Assembly: GCF_002245625.1 (NCBI RefSeq)
Contig: NZ_NOIG01000012.1
Coordinates: forward strand, 124,001 to 188,000
DNA: 64,000 nt
Source of the DNA: Acidovorax kalamii
GTDB lineage: Bacteria; Pseudomonadota; Gammaproteobacteria; Burkholderiales; Burkholderiaceae_C
Reading direction: 5' to 3'
Shown: piece by piece, positions 26,004 to 35,542 of the stretch
Layout of the letters: each line of letters opens with the position of its first letter
Numbering within the stretch: position 1 is the first letter of the stretch
Notes under the pieces: model-generated
Told to the model about the DNA's origin: nothing
What the model saw: the letters and a program-made list of their open reading frames with translations, nothing else
Database searches by the model: none
Made by a program: the position numbers and the translations under genes

Positions 26004-27914
26004 ATGGAACACGCCCCCACCTGGCTCACCTACGGTTTCCTGTACCTCACCGCTGCCGTGCTGGCCGTGCCCATCGCCAAGGCGCTGGGCCTCGGCGCCA
26101 TCATTGGCTACCTGGCGGCGGGCATCGCCATCGGGCCCTGGGGCCTGGGGCTGGTCAGCAACGTGCAGGACATCCTGCACTTTGCCGAGTTCGGCGTGGT
26201 GCTCATGCTGTTCCTGGTCGGGCTGGAGCTGCAACCCAGCCGCCTGTGGGCGCTGCGCCGCCCCATCTTCGGCACCGGCACGGCCCAGGTGCTGGGCTGC
26301 GCGGCCGTGCTGTTTGCGCTGGGCGCGCTGGCCGGCCTGCCCTGGCGCGTGAGCCTGGTGGGGGCCCTGGGCCTGGCGCTGTCGTCCACGGCGATTGCGC
26401 TGCAGGTGCTGGCCGAGCGCAACCTCATGCGCACCAGCAGCGGCCAGGCAGGTTTTTCGATCCTGCTGTTCCAGGACGTGGCCGCCATCCCCATCCTGGC
26501 CCTGCTGCCGGTGCTGGGCGCTGCCGCAGGCGACGGGGCGGGCCACGCGCCAGGTGAGATGGTGCTGGAGGTGCTCAAGATCGTCGGCGTGATCGCCGCC
26601 ATCATCCTCGGCGGGCGCCTGCTGCTGCGCCCCGTGCTGCGCTGGATCGCCAAAAGCAACACCCCCGAAATCTTCACCGCCGCCGCGCTGCTGCTGGTGG
26701 TGGGCATTGCCTACCTGATGGTGCTGGTGGGCCTGTCGATGGCGCTGGGCGCCTTCCTCGCCGGCGTGCTGCTGGCCGACAGCGAATACCGCCGCGAGCT
26801 GGAGGCCGACATCGAGCCCTTCAAGGGCCTGCTGCTGGGGCTGTTCTTCATCGCCGTGGGCATGAGCATCGACTTCGGTGTGATCCTGCGCTCGCCCGGC
26901 CTCATGGCCGCCATCCTGGTCGGCTTCCTCGCGGCCAAGGCCGTGGTCATCTACGCCCTGGCCAAGGTGGTTGAAATCCCTTACCAGGAGCGCCCCGTCT
27001 TCACCCTGCTGCTGGCCCAGGGCGGCGAGTTTGCGTTTGTGGTGTTCCAGGCCGCTGCGGGCGCCAGCGTGTTCCCTGCCGAAACCGCCTCGCTGCTCAT
27101 CGGCGCTGTGGCGCTGTCGATGCTCATCAGCCCGCTGCTGCTGGTGGTGCTGGACCGCGTGCTGCTGCGCCGCTACGCCCAGCTCAAAAACACAACGCCC
27201 CAGGCCGAAGAAATTTCCGAACCCCAAGAGGCGCCCATCATCATCGCGGGCTTCGGCCGCTACGGCCAGATCGTCTCGCGCGTGCTGCTGGCCCAGGGCA
27301 TCCCCACCACCGTGCTGGACCACAGTGTGGACATGCTGGAGGTGGCCCGCACCTTCGGCTACCGCGTGTTCTACGGCGACGCCACACGGCTCGACCTGCT
27401 GCGCATCGCCGGGGCCGAACACGCGCGCATCCTGGTGGTGGCCGTGGACGATGCCGAGCAGTCCCTGCAAATCACCAAGCTGGCGCGCGAGCACTTCCCG
27501 CACCTGCAGATCGTGGCCCGCGCACGCGATGTGACGCACTGGAACAAGCTGCGCGACCTGGGCGTGACGCTGGTGCAGCGCGAACTGTTCGAGTCCAGCC
27601 TGCAAAGCGCCCACACGGTGCTGGAGCTGATGGGCCTGCCCCCCGCGCAAGCCACCGCCATCACCCAGCGCTTTCGCACCCACAACATCGCACTGGCCGA
27701 CCGCATGTACCCGCACCACAAGGACCGCGCCAAATTCATCGCCGTCGCGCGAGAAGGCCGCAACCAGTTTGCGGAGCAGATGGCGCGGGAGCGGCAGGAG
27801 AGTGCGGCGCTGGGCGGGGAAAGTGGCGCGTATCCGGGGTATGGCGGCGTAGCAGACGGGGATGACGGCGATACGACCGCCAGCTCCCGGGAGCTTGAAA
27901 AGAAAGGCCTCTAA
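26004..27914 (+). CDS. CPA2-family cation:proton antiporter (KefB/KefC-like)
   Basis: 636 residues. The N-terminal two thirds are a 12-13 helix antiporter domain: LGLGAIIGYLAAGIAIGPWGLG, EFGVVLMLFLVGLELQP, LGLALSSTAIALQVL and ILLFQDVAAIPILAL. From about residue 411 a TrkA-N (RCK) domain begins with IIIAGFGRYGQIVSRVL, binding NAD(H). The protein probably exchanges K+ or Na+ for protons under nucleotide control. The C-terminus is low in complexity (GGESGAYPGYGGVADGDDGD). The start at 26004 (MEHAPTWL) is chosen because upstream codons show no membrane character. Confidence 0.93.
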   Translation: MEHAPTWLTYGFLYLTAAVLAVPIAKALGLGAIIGYLAAGIAIGPWGLGLVSNVQDILHFAEFGVVLMLFLVGLELQPSRLWALRRPIFGTGTAQVLGCAAVLFALGALAGLPWRVSLVGALGLALSSTAIALQVLAERNLMRTSSGQAGFSILLFQDVAAIPILALLPVLGAAAGDGAGHAPGEMVLEVLKIVGVIAAIILGGRLLLRPVLRWIAKSNTPEIFTAAALLLVVGIAYLMVLVGLSMALGAFLAGVLLADSEYRRELEADIEPFKGLLLGLFFIAVGMSIDFGVILRSPGLMAAILVGFLAAKAVVIYALAKVVEIPYQERPVFTLLLAQGGEFAFVVFQAAAGASVFPAETASLLIGAVALSMLISPLLLVVLDRVLLRRYAQLKNTTPQAEEISEPQEAPIIIAGFGRYGQIVSRVLLAQGIPTTVLDHSVDMLEVARTFGYRVFYGDATRLDLLRIAGAEHARILVVAVDDAEQSLQITKLAREHFPHLQIVARARDVTHWNKLRDLGVTLVQRELFESSLQSAHTVLELMGLPPAQATAITQRFRTHNIALADRMYPHHKDRAKFIAVAREGRNQFAEQMARERQESAALGGESGAYPGYGGVADGDDGDTTASSRELEKKGL

Positions 27915-28145
27915 CGGTTGCTTGCCAACCGCTGGTAGGTAGCTACGTAGTCAATAGCAAATCCGAGACCGGAGGGGTAACGCTCCAGGCTTCATGAGAC
28001 GCCATGAACCGCGCGATGGAGCTGCGCGCAAACAGTTATCGCGTCACTTTGTTGGCACGACCAGTCACGCGCAAGTATCTAGGCAACGGCTCATGGCATC
28101 GCCCTGTGGCGATCCCGAAAAAAAACCACGCTGCCGTGCCACGCT

Positions 28146-28835
28146 TCAGTGCAGCTCCCACCATTGCTGAGCCTTGGCTCGGTCAAATGCCGGAAGAATC
28201 GCCTTTTTGATCGGAACACCTGCCAAAGCAGGAAACTTCGCGCGGAAGGCCGGCTCGTCGACATCTAACCTGTCGGTGATAGTGATATCGAATGTGCCGC
28301 CGGAAGCTCCGGCAACAGCTTGGTCGATCAAAGGAATCGACGGCCCGGCCTTGAATTCGTTGCCCTGGCGTTCTCGAACCGTCGCCGCAATGTGCCCCAG
28401 ATAGAACACTCCGTTGCCGCTGACTTCCAGAGGGGAATGCATGGGCGCGAAGAACATGGCATTGATGGGGAAAGAACTCGCCAAACTCGTGAGTCCCCGA
28501 ATTTCATATTGCCCGGGATCCAGTGCCAGCCTCAACAGGTAACTGTTTCCAGACTCGGCTGAGCCGGCTTCTTGCCTGGCTTTTTCGTCCATCGTGAAGT
28601 TCAGGCGGTCAGCCGCTTCTTTCGCCCCTGGTTTCTCGACATGAACCACCAGTAGCTTTGGCTGATGGGAGGTTCGGTAGGAATTTTTGATCGTGGCGGT
28701 GAGGAGAAAGATGGGTTTGCTTTTTTCGGTCAGTCGCTCTGTATCGTCCTGAAACGCCATATTTGTCCGGGTGGCGCATCCGCTGAGAACAAAAGCGAGC
28801 GTAAAAACTAAGAGCAACAGAAATCGATTTTTCAT
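28146..28835 (-). CDS. Hypothetical lipoprotein
   Basis: 229 residues from the ATG at 28835 (MKNRFLLLLVFTLAFVLSGC); an in-frame ATG six codons upstream is also possible. The lipobox LSGC ends a classical lipoprotein signal peptide. The body is rich in beta-strand patterns (FLLTATIKNSYRTSHQPKLLVVHVEKPG; GQYEIRGLTSLASSF; GVFYLGHIAATVRER), as in small lipoproteins of unknown role. Codons are less GC-biased than in the neighbours, suggesting later acquisition. Confidence 0.75.
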   Translation of the reverse strand: MKNRFLLLLVFTLAFVLSGCATRTNMAFQDDTERLTEKSKPIFLLTATIKNSYRTSHQPKLLVVHVEKPGAKEAADRLNFTMDEKARQEAGSAESGNSYLLRLALDPGQYEIRGLTSLASSFPINAMFFAPMHSPLEVSGNGVFYLGHIAATVRERQGNEFKAGPSIPLIDQAVAGASGGTFDITITDRLDVDEPAFRAKFPALAGVPIKKAILPAFDRAKAQQWWELH

Positions 28836-28853
28836 GGTTGGAGGTAGCGTCAT

Positions 28854-29238
28854 GGAAAGATTCCCGCCACGGCCGCGCGCAGGGCTGGCAATGTAGCGGA
28901 GCGGCGAGCTTACGGTTTACGAACGCTGGAAATGCCCGGAAGACAGCATTTTTTTCTGAGCGGCGAACCAATGCCCCTCTCTTGGGTCATTTCCCAGCGA
29001 CTACTCAACGCCCCGACGGATGGCCACCCGGGTGTCAATCCGTACAAAACGATCAAGGTATTCACGCGCGCCGTTGGCGTTGGTGCACGAGCAGCAATCC
29101 TCTGGATCCAGCAGGCGGTTATCCCAAACCCTTGTGGAAAGAGCAGCGCAAAACCCCGTTGCCAAACGCTGGACACCAGTCCAATGCATTCGGAAAAGAC
29201 TGACATATCGCAGTCCGCACGTCGCGACTCAAAAGAAC
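28854..29238. other. Intergenic region before the TonB receptor
   Basis: About 490 bases separate the divergent lipoprotein and receptor genes. No gene is recognised. The only specific signal is the Fur-like box at 29239-29256; the rest is of mixed composition. Confidence 0.5.
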
Positions 29239-29256
29239 GATAATAATTCTCAATAC
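29239..29256 (+). promoter_or_regulatory. Candidate Fur box
   Basis: GATAATAATTCTCAATAC lies 88 bases before the receptor ATG. It resembles the Fur consensus (three GATAAT-type hexamers) in an otherwise GC-rich genome, consistent with iron repression of the downstream receptor operon. Confidence 0.6.
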
Positions 29257-29343
29257 AATTCAGCACTGCCAGCCAGCGTCCCGAAAAGCCACGCGAGCCA
29301 GCGCCTTCAGCGTTTGTCCGCCTTTCTCTCCATCGGGACCTCC

Positions 29344-31542
29344 ATGTCTTCTCTGCCTTCGCGCGCGGCGCTTTCACCGCGTTCTTCGCACATCTGCCTT
29401 TGTTCCATCCCGTCCTGTTTCGCCACCTTTAGCCCCAGGGCCGGGTTGTTTGCCCTGACCCCGCTGGCCCTGTGCCTCGCCCAGGCCGCCATGGCACAGC
29501 AGCCCAGCACACCGGCAGCAGACGCGGGAACGGCCGCACCCCAGCTCCAAGAAGTCCGCATCAACGCCAGCACCGAAAAAGACATGGGCTTTGCGCCCGT
29601 GGAGGCGCAGACGGCCAGCAAGGCGCCCATGCGGCGGCTGGAAACCCCGCAGTCCGTCAGCGTGGTCACGCGCGAGCAGATGGAGTCGCGGCAGATCACC
29701 AATGTGCAGCAGGCGCTGCAGACCGTGGCGGGCGTGAGCCCGGTCAACTTTGGGCGCCGGGGGTTTGACGATCTGAACATCCGAGGCTTTCGCTCCACCG
29801 AGTCCATCCTGGTCGATGGCCTGGTGCAGAGCCCGGGCATGTGGGCCAAGCTGCAGCCCTATGGCTACGAGCGGTTTGAGGTGCTCAAGGGCTCGGCCTC
29901 GGTGCTCTATGGCCAGGTGCAGCCAGGCGGCATCGTCAATGCGGTGAGCAAGCGGCCCAAGAAGGAGGCGATCAACGAGGTGGGCGTGGAGGTGGGCAGT
30001 TTCGACCAGCGCACGCTGCAGGCCGACATCAACCGGCCGCTGTCCGAATCGGGCAAGACGGCGCTGCGCATCAATGCGCATGTTTCCAACGTGGACGACC
30101 CCACGCAGTTCGTTTACCGCAAGGACCGCTGGTTTGCGCCGTCGCTCTCCATCGACCTGGGCCCGCAGACCGACCTGGTGCTGTTTGCCACCTACAGCCA
30201 GAGCCAATGGATGCGCCAGCAGGGCATCACGCCCTACGGCACGCTGCTGCCCAACCGCAACGGCACGCTGCCCGTCACGATGTTCACGGGCGACCCAAGT
30301 TTTGGCGGGTATGACGTACAGAGCAAAACCGTGGGCTACACACTGGAGCACAAGATGTCGGAGGCCATGACCTTCCGCCAGAACGTGCGCTACGAGACCG
30401 AGAAGGGCACGGGCAACTTTGTCTCCAACCAGGCGCTGCAGGCCAACCAGCGCCTGCAGAACCGCCAGGCCTCGCGCCAGTACATGGACTACGACCTGCT
30501 GGCCACCGACACCTCGCTGCTGTCGCGCTTTGAAGCGCTGGGCGTGAAGCATCAGCTGGTGACGGGCCTCGATGCGCGCAGCGGCACCAGCCTGCTGGCC
30601 AGCCGCACCTGCCGCATTGGCGCGCTGGACCTGTTTGCACCCGTGTATGGCATGCAGGCCACCTGCCCCGAGGCGCTGACGCAGGATGCGCCCGCCAAGC
30701 TCACCGTGGCGGGCTTGTATGTGCAGGACCAGATCAAGTTTGGCCAGGGCTGGACGGCGTTGGTAGGCCTGCGCCGCGACTGGTCCACCACCGATACGAA
30801 CAACCGCGTGGCCAACACGCAGACGCGCCAGAAGGACAACGCCACCACGCTGTCGGCCGGGCTGGTGTACGAGTTCAAGCCCGGCTGGGCCGCGTATGGC
30901 AGCTATGGCGAGTCGTTTCTGCCCCAGTCGGGCCTGACGTTTGGCGGATCGAACTTTGTGCCCGAAACCGGCAAGCAGTGGGAGGCGGGCGTGAAGTACG
31001 AAGCCCCCGGCGGCCAGGTCACCGGCGCGCTCGCCGTGTTTGACCTGGTGCGCGAGAACGTGACCACGGCCGACCCAGTGAACACGGGCTTCAGCGTGCA
31101 GACCGGCGAGCAGCGCGCACGCGGGCTGGAGCTGGAGCTTGGCGCGGACCTGAAGAACGGCTGGAAGCTGACCAGTGCCTACACCTACACGCAGACCAAG
31201 GTCACGCGTGACACCAACGCCGCCATCGTGGGCAAGCCACTCAACCTCACGCCGCGCCACACGCTCACGGCCTGGGCCACGTACAAGCTGCCGCAGTACC
31301 AGCGCGTGACGCTGGGCCTGGGCGGGCGGTATGTGAGCGAGCAGATTGGCTCCTACCCGTTCACCTTGCCTTCGTACTTTGTGGCCGATGCGTCCATCAG
31401 CTACGTGGGTGAGAACTACCGCGTGACCGCGGGCGTGAAGAACGTGTTCAACAAGGCGTATTACGACGGCGCGATCAACGCCAACGTGGTCTCGCCTTCT
31501 CTACCGCGCAACTTCAGCCTGGGCGTGACCTACTTCTTCTGA
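29344..31542 (+). CDS. TonB-dependent siderophore receptor
   Basis: 732 residues from the ATG at 29344; a long in-frame extension upstream lacks receptor features. A signal peptide ends near LCLAQAAMAQQ. The plug domain follows (PQSVSVVTREQMESRQITNVQQAL; RGFRSTESILVDGL; YERFEVLKGSASVLYGQVQPGGIVN) and then a 22-strand barrel ending in the outer-membrane signature SLPRNFSLGVTYFF. Homology is to FhuA/FpvA-type ferri-siderophore receptors. The next gene (PepSY) and the Fur-like box support an iron role. Confidence 0.95.
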   Translation: MSSLPSRAALSPRSSHICLCSIPSCFATFSPRAGLFALTPLALCLAQAAMAQQPSTPAADAGTAAPQLQEVRINASTEKDMGFAPVEAQTASKAPMRRLETPQSVSVVTREQMESRQITNVQQALQTVAGVSPVNFGRRGFDDLNIRGFRSTESILVDGLVQSPGMWAKLQPYGYERFEVLKGSASVLYGQVQPGGIVNAVSKRPKKEAINEVGVEVGSFDQRTLQADINRPLSESGKTALRINAHVSNVDDPTQFVYRKDRWFAPSLSIDLGPQTDLVLFATYSQSQWMRQQGITPYGTLLPNRNGTLPVTMFTGDPSFGGYDVQSKTVGYTLEHKMSEAMTFRQNVRYETEKGTGNFVSNQALQANQRLQNRQASRQYMDYDLLATDTSLLSRFEALGVKHQLVTGLDARSGTSLLASRTCRIGALDLFAPVYGMQATCPEALTQDAPAKLTVAGLYVQDQIKFGQGWTALVGLRRDWSTTDTNNRVANTQTRQKDNATTLSAGLVYEFKPGWAAYGSYGESFLPQSGLTFGGSNFVPETGKQWEAGVKYEAPGGQVTGALAVFDLVRENVTTADPVNTGFSVQTGEQRARGLELELGADLKNGWKLTSAYTYTQTKVTRDTNAAIVGKPLNLTPRHTLTAWATYKLPQYQRVTLGLGGRYVSEQIGSYPFTLPSYFVADASISYVGENYRVTAGVKNVFNKAYYDGAINANVVSPSLPRNFSLGVTYFF

Positions 31543-31573
31543 CACAGCACGCCACCCCTGCCGCCTGCACGCC

Positions 31574-32716
31574 ATGACCAGCCAGCGCACGCTCAACCGC
31601 CTGTTCACCCTGCACTCCTGGGCAGGCATCGTCACAGGGCTGCTGATGTTCATCGTGTGCTTTTCGGGTGCGGTGGTGGTGTTCAAGCACGAGATCGACC
31701 TGTGGGCCAATCCGTCGCTGGCGCAGCTGCCGCGCTCTGACAAACCTGCGTCGCTCGATGCGGTGCTGACCCAGCTGCACACCCGCTACCCCGGCGCCAC
31801 GGTGGAGACCATTGCGCTGCCGGATGCCGTCAACCCCAGCTACTTCGCGTTTGTGCGCGAGCGCGGCGCGCCTGCCAACACGCGCACCAAGGTGGCCTTG
31901 CGCTCCGACACGGGCACGGTGGTCGGCCCGGTGGACAGCCAGCTGGGCCAGTACCTGCGCATGCTGCATGTGTTTTTGTTCTTCGGGCCGCGCTGGATTG
32001 TGGGGTTCCTCGGCGCGGCCATGCTGGTGCTGATTGCCACGGGCATCGTCATCCACCGCAAGATCCTGGCCGAGCTGTTCACCCAGCGCTGGGGGCGCAG
32101 CTTTCGGGTGGTGATGTCAGACCTGCACAAGTCTGCGGGCATCTGGGGGCTGGGCTTTCACATCCTGATCGCGGCCACAGGCGCATGGATGGGGCTGGCG
32201 CCGCTGTTTGAGCAAGGCTACCAATACATCACCACCCCTGCAGCAATGGCCGCCGCCAAGCCCGCGCGCAAGGCAGAGGCCAGCGAGCCCGTGCCCATGC
32301 AGTCGCTGGACGCGCTGTATGCCACCGCGCAGCAGGCCGTGCCGGGGCTGGAGGCGCGTTATGTGTCGCTGCGCCGCTGGGGCAGCAGCACGGCCGAGGT
32401 GGGTTTCACCGGCAACCTGCGCGATCACCTGGCCAGCACCGCGCGGGTGGACATCCATGCCGCCACGGGCGTGCCGAAGAAGGTGCACGACCCGCGCACG
32501 GCGGGCTTCTGGTCGCTGGTCAATGGGCTGATGGAGCCCCTGCACTTTGGCGACTTTGGCGGGCTGGCGCTGAAATGGCTGTATTTCTTTCTGGGCATGA
32601 CACCCGCGTTCCTGTCCATCTCGGGCACGCTGATCTGGCTGGATGCGCGCCAGCAGCGCAGGCGCGAGGCGGAGGCTGCGCAGGCCACAGCGGGCGGCAT
32701 CGCGGCTGCGGGCTGA
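31574..32716 (+). CDS. PepSY-associated TM helix protein
   Basis: 380 residues with four membrane segments: LHSWAGIVTGLLMFIVCFSGAVVVF near the N-terminus, RWIVGFLGAAMLVLIATGIVIH, KSAGIWGLGFHILIAATGAWMG and LKWLYFFLGMTPAFLSISGTLIW. PepSY domains lie in the periplasmic loops. Proteins of this family follow siderophore receptor genes and are thought to reduce ferric siderophores or release iron at the inner membrane. It starts 31 bases after the receptor, in the same operon. Confidence 0.92.
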   Translation: MTSQRTLNRLFTLHSWAGIVTGLLMFIVCFSGAVVVFKHEIDLWANPSLAQLPRSDKPASLDAVLTQLHTRYPGATVETIALPDAVNPSYFAFVRERGAPANTRTKVALRSDTGTVVGPVDSQLGQYLRMLHVFLFFGPRWIVGFLGAAMLVLIATGIVIHRKILAELFTQRWGRSFRVVMSDLHKSAGIWGLGFHILIAATGAWMGLAPLFEQGYQYITTPAAMAAAKPARKAEASEPVPMQSLDALYATAQQAVPGLEARYVSLRRWGSSTAEVGFTGNLRDHLASTARVDIHAATGVPKKVHDPRTAGFWSLVNGLMEPLHFGDFGGLALKWLYFFLGMTPAFLSISGTLIWLDARQQRRREAEAAQATAGGIAAAG

Positions 32717-32763
32717 CACCAACGCCAAGCGTCCCCCTTCATAGCTTCGCAGCTTCGCTCCCC

Positions 32764-33594
32764 ATGCAACGTTTATTTCTGGCCCTGCATGCCACCACGC
32801 CCGCCGCGCTGATCGTGGCGGTGTTTGTGCACTTGTGGGGGCCTTCGGGCCTGCCCTCGCTGGCGCAGCGGCCCGTGTGGGCGGTGTGGGCCCTCATCGG
32901 CGTGTGGCTGCTGCTGTCGGCCCTGGCTGCATGGGCGCTGCGCACGCTGGCGCTGTGGCGCGTGGCGCTGGGCGGCGCGGGCGGGTTGCTGGCCCTGGCG
33001 GGCATCACGGGCCTCGCGCTGGGCAGCGCGCTGGCGCCTGCCATGTTCGCCAGCCTGGTTGCCGTGGGCCTGGCCTGCGCAGGCATCGCGGCCTTTATCG
33101 GGCCCCAGCGGGTGCAGGCGCCCCGGCGCAAGGTGGTGCGCCATGCAGCGGCCACCGCAGGCACCAAAACACATCCCGCCACGAACCGCCGCCGCTGGCA
33201 TCCGCGCGGCTGGGGCGTTGGTGTGGTGCTGGCCCACGGGCCGTTCTGGCTGAGCGGTGTGCTGGCGGTGGAATCCTTCCGTCTGGCGCACATCGTCGCG
33301 ACCGAGCCCGCGCGCTCGTCGGGCATGCTGGGCCTGCTGCTCGCGATGCTGGTGGCCCTGCCTGCCGCCACCCTGCGCCACTGGGCGCCCCGCACCTCGG
33401 CCGCGCTGTGGCTGCTGGCCGCGCTGGCCTTTGGCGGCCTGGCGGCCAAGGCGGGTCTGTGGCAGTGGGCCGCAGCTGCGGTGCTGTGCATGGCCGCTGC
33501 AGGCGCGCCGCTGCTACGGCGGCAGCACCTGCTGCGTGCCCTGCGGCGGCAACCGGCGCAGCCCCGCAGCCACCACCCTTCGGAGGCCGCATGA
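32764..33594 (+). CDS. Hypothetical multi-pass membrane protein of the iron operon
   Basis: 276 residues with about eight hydrophobic stretches and a basic central loop (QRVQAPRRKVVRHAAATAGTK). No family recognised. The stop codon overlaps the ATG of the next small membrane gene (ATGA), and the gene follows PepSY closely, so it belongs to the siderophore uptake operon. Very high GC at third positions supports a genuine native gene. The start at 32764 (MQRLFLAL) is the first sensible one. Confidence 0.7.
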   Translation: MQRLFLALHATTPAALIVAVFVHLWGPSGLPSLAQRPVWAVWALIGVWLLLSALAAWALRTLALWRVALGGAGGLLALAGITGLALGSALAPAMFASLVAVGLACAGIAAFIGPQRVQAPRRKVVRHAAATAGTKTHPATNRRRWHPRGWGVGVVLAHGPFWLSGVLAVESFRLAHIVATEPARSSGMLGLLLAMLVALPAATLRHWAPRTSAALWLLAALAFGGLAAKAGLWQWAAAAVLCMAAAGAPLLRRQHLLRALRRQPAQPRSHHPSEAA

Positions 33595-33941
33595 CCGAGG
33601 AACTCATCGGCGCCAGTGCCGCACTGGCATCGCTGATCGGCCTGAGCCATTGGGCGCGGTCCGTGCCCACCCGCGCCTGGGGCGACGGCACCCCAGACCG
33701 CACCCGGGCCTGGGCCATCGCGCTGGGCACGATGGTGCTGCAGGGCATGGCGGCGGTCACTGCCGCCGGGCCCACTGCGGGGGTGGCCCTGGTCATCGCC
33801 GCCTGGATGGCCCTGGGCTGGCTGCTGGTGTTGGCCATGAACCTGTGGCCGCAGGCCGCGCTGCGCTGGGCGTGGCGCCTGGGGGCACTGGGGGGCGCGG
33901 GTTGTGTGGTGGCGCTGGGGTGGCTGCTGGTGCGGGGGTAA
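33591..33941 (+). CDS. DUF3325-like small membrane protein
   Basis: 116 residues with three to four membrane helices (LIGASAALASLIGLS; TMVLQGMAAVTAAG; VALVIAAWMALGWLLVLA; GALGGAGCVVALGWLL). The size, topology and place at the end of a TonB-receptor/PepSY operon match the DUF3325 family, but this was not confirmed by search. Four-base overlap with the preceding gene. Confidence 0.7.
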   Translation: MTEELIGASAALASLIGLSHWARSVPTRAWGDGTPDRTRAWAIALGTMVLQGMAAVTAAGPTAGVALVIAAWMALGWLLVLAMNLWPQAALRWAWRLGALGGAGCVVALGWLLVRG

Positions 33942-33985
33942 GCCGGGGGCGCCTCTCTGCGGGTGTACCCAACCTGAGATATGAG

Positions 33986-34043
33986 AAAAAACAGGCCTTT
34001 GCGCCTGATCAGTATGCCTTTGTAGCTATATTTTTTATAGCAA
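33986..34043. repeat. Dispersed AGCTAT repeat, intergenic copy
   Basis: Intergenic copy: AAAACAGGCCTTTGCGCCTGAT, then GTAGCTATA, a T-run and TATAGCAA. The GGCCT-TGCGCCTGAT and AGCTAT blocks align with the copies at 24846 and 10708. The T-run could also help terminate the iron operon. Confidence 0.5.
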
Positions 34044-34099
34044 TCGCACGCACAACGACTCGCCCGGCGCCGCGTGCGCTCCACGGCACAATCGCGCCC

Positions 34100-34744
34100 A
34101 TGGACCAGTTGCTCGACGCCCCCTGGGTGCACACCCTGCGCTTTCTTCTGGAAGTGGCCGCCACTGTGGCCTTTGCGCTGTCCGGCGTGATCGCCGCCGC
34201 GCGCAAGCGGCTCGACGTGGTGGGCGTGTGTGTGGTGGCCTTTGTGGCCGCCTTTGGCGGCGGCACGCTGCGCGACCTGCTGCTGGACCAGCGTCCCTTC
34301 TTCTGGGTGCGCCACACGGGTTTTGTCTGGGGCATCCTGGCCCTGTGTGTGGGCGCCATGCTGTTCATGCGCCAGCGCCACTTCAAGCCCACCGAACGCG
34401 CCATGCTGCTGCCCGACGCCATCGGCCTGGGCCTCTTCGCCGCCGTGGGCGTGGACATTGCCACCGCCATCGGCATGCCTCCCATCATCAGCGTGATGAT
34501 GGGCGTGACCACCGGCGTGTTTGGCGGCGTGCTGCGCGACGTGCTGTGCAACGAGGTGCCCCAGGCCTTCAGCGACCACCGGCCCTATGCCCTGTGCGCA
34601 TTTGCGGGTGGCTGGGCCGACGTGGCCCTGCGCCAGGTGCAAGCGCCCGACTGGGCACCGCTGGCGGTCTGCGTGCTGCTCACGGCCGGGCTGCGTGGGC
34701 TTGCGCTATGGCGCAACTGGGAGCTGCCTGCGTGGCGGGTGTGA
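34100..34744 (+). CDS. TRIC-type (UPF0126) cation channel
   Basis: 214 residues: two repeated three-helix units, each with a glycine-rich kink motif (AFGGGTLRDLLL and GVFGGVLRDVLCNEVP). This is the signature of the bacterial trimeric intracellular cation channel family (formerly UPF0126, YicG/YadS type). The start at 34100 (MDQLLDAP) gives the usual length. Confidence 0.92.
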   Translation: MDQLLDAPWVHTLRFLLEVAATVAFALSGVIAAARKRLDVVGVCVVAFVAAFGGGTLRDLLLDQRPFFWVRHTGFVWGILALCVGAMLFMRQRHFKPTERAMLLPDAIGLGLFAAVGVDIATAIGMPPIISVMMGVTTGVFGGVLRDVLCNEVPQAFSDHRPYALCAFAGGWADVALRQVQAPDWAPLAVCVLLTAGLRGLALWRNWELPAWRV

Positions 34745-34849
34745 TGGGGGCATCGAGCCCCTGCCGCGCCGGGCTGGCGCGCCTGTGACAGCATCGGGGG
34801 CACAGAGGCCACACACTGAACTTCGACAGACTGCAGGAGACAACCGCCC

Positions 34850-35542
34850 ATGACCAGCACCCCCACGCCCGCCCACCTGCGTGCCACGGCACTTATCGAC
34901 AGCGACGCCCCTTCCATCCAGGCCTTTGCTGCCCAACATGCGCACGGCGCCACCGACCGCGAACGCGCCATGGCCCTGTACCTGGCCGTGCGCGACGGCT
35001 TTCGGTATGACCCGTACCGCATCGACCTGTCGCCGCAGGGCATGGCAGCCAGCACGGTGCTGGCCAACGGCCACGGCTGGTGCGTGCCCAAGGCCGCGCT
35101 GCTCACCGCCGTGTGCCGCGCGGCAGGCATCCCGGCGCGCATGGGGTTTGCCGATGTGCGCAACCACCTCAGCACCGAGCGCATGCGCGAGACGATGAAG
35201 ACCGATCTCTTCATCTGGCATGGCTACACCGACATCTGGCTGGATGGCACCTGGCGCAAGGCCACGCCCGCTTTCAACATCGAGCTGTGCGAGCGCTTTG
35301 GGCTGCTGCCGCTGGAGTTCGATGGCGAGAAAGATTCGATCTATCACCCGTTCGACAAATCCGGCGCCCGCCACATGGAATATGTGCACCAGCGCGGCGC
35401 GTTTGACGACATGCCGCTGGCGCAGATCGTGGCGGACTTCCGCACGGTGTACAGCGGCTGGCTACCCGAGGACGGCGCCACCCACAGCAGCTTGCAGGGC
35501 GCCAGCTTTGCGCAGGATGTGGAGAAAGAGGCACGCGCATGA
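34850..35542 (+). CDS. Transglutaminase-like protein
   Basis: 230 residues. The papain-like core is visible: the nucleophile Cys78 in GHGWCVPKAALLTAVCRAAGIPAR and His124 in FIWHGYTDIWLDGTW. The usual catalytic aspartate position appears to be in KATPAFN, where an asparagine is seen, so the third residue needs checking. Such proteins may be proteases or amidases of the cytoplasm. An AGGAG site precedes the ATG. Its stop overlaps the next gene by four bases. Confidence 0.85.
   Translation: MTSTPTPAHLRATALIDSDAPSIQAFAAQHAHGATDRERAMALYLAVRDGFRYDPYRIDLSPQGMAASTVLANGHGWCVPKAALLTAVCRAAGIPARMGFADVRNHLSTERMRETMKTDLFIWHGYTDIWLDGTWRKATPAFNIELCERFGLLPLEFDGEKDSIYHPFDKSGARHMEYVHQRGAFDDMPLAQIVADFRTVYSGWLPEDGATHSSLQGASFAQDVEKEARA

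Noticed and set aside
25998-27719. 573-codon frame opposite the cation:proton antiporter
   Set aside because: His/Gln/Gly-rich shadow of a gene with clear membrane and TrkA-N motifs on the plus strand.
29374-31260. 628-codon frame opposite the TonB receptor
   Set aside because: Same GC-bias shadow effect; no start signal, no recognisable domain.
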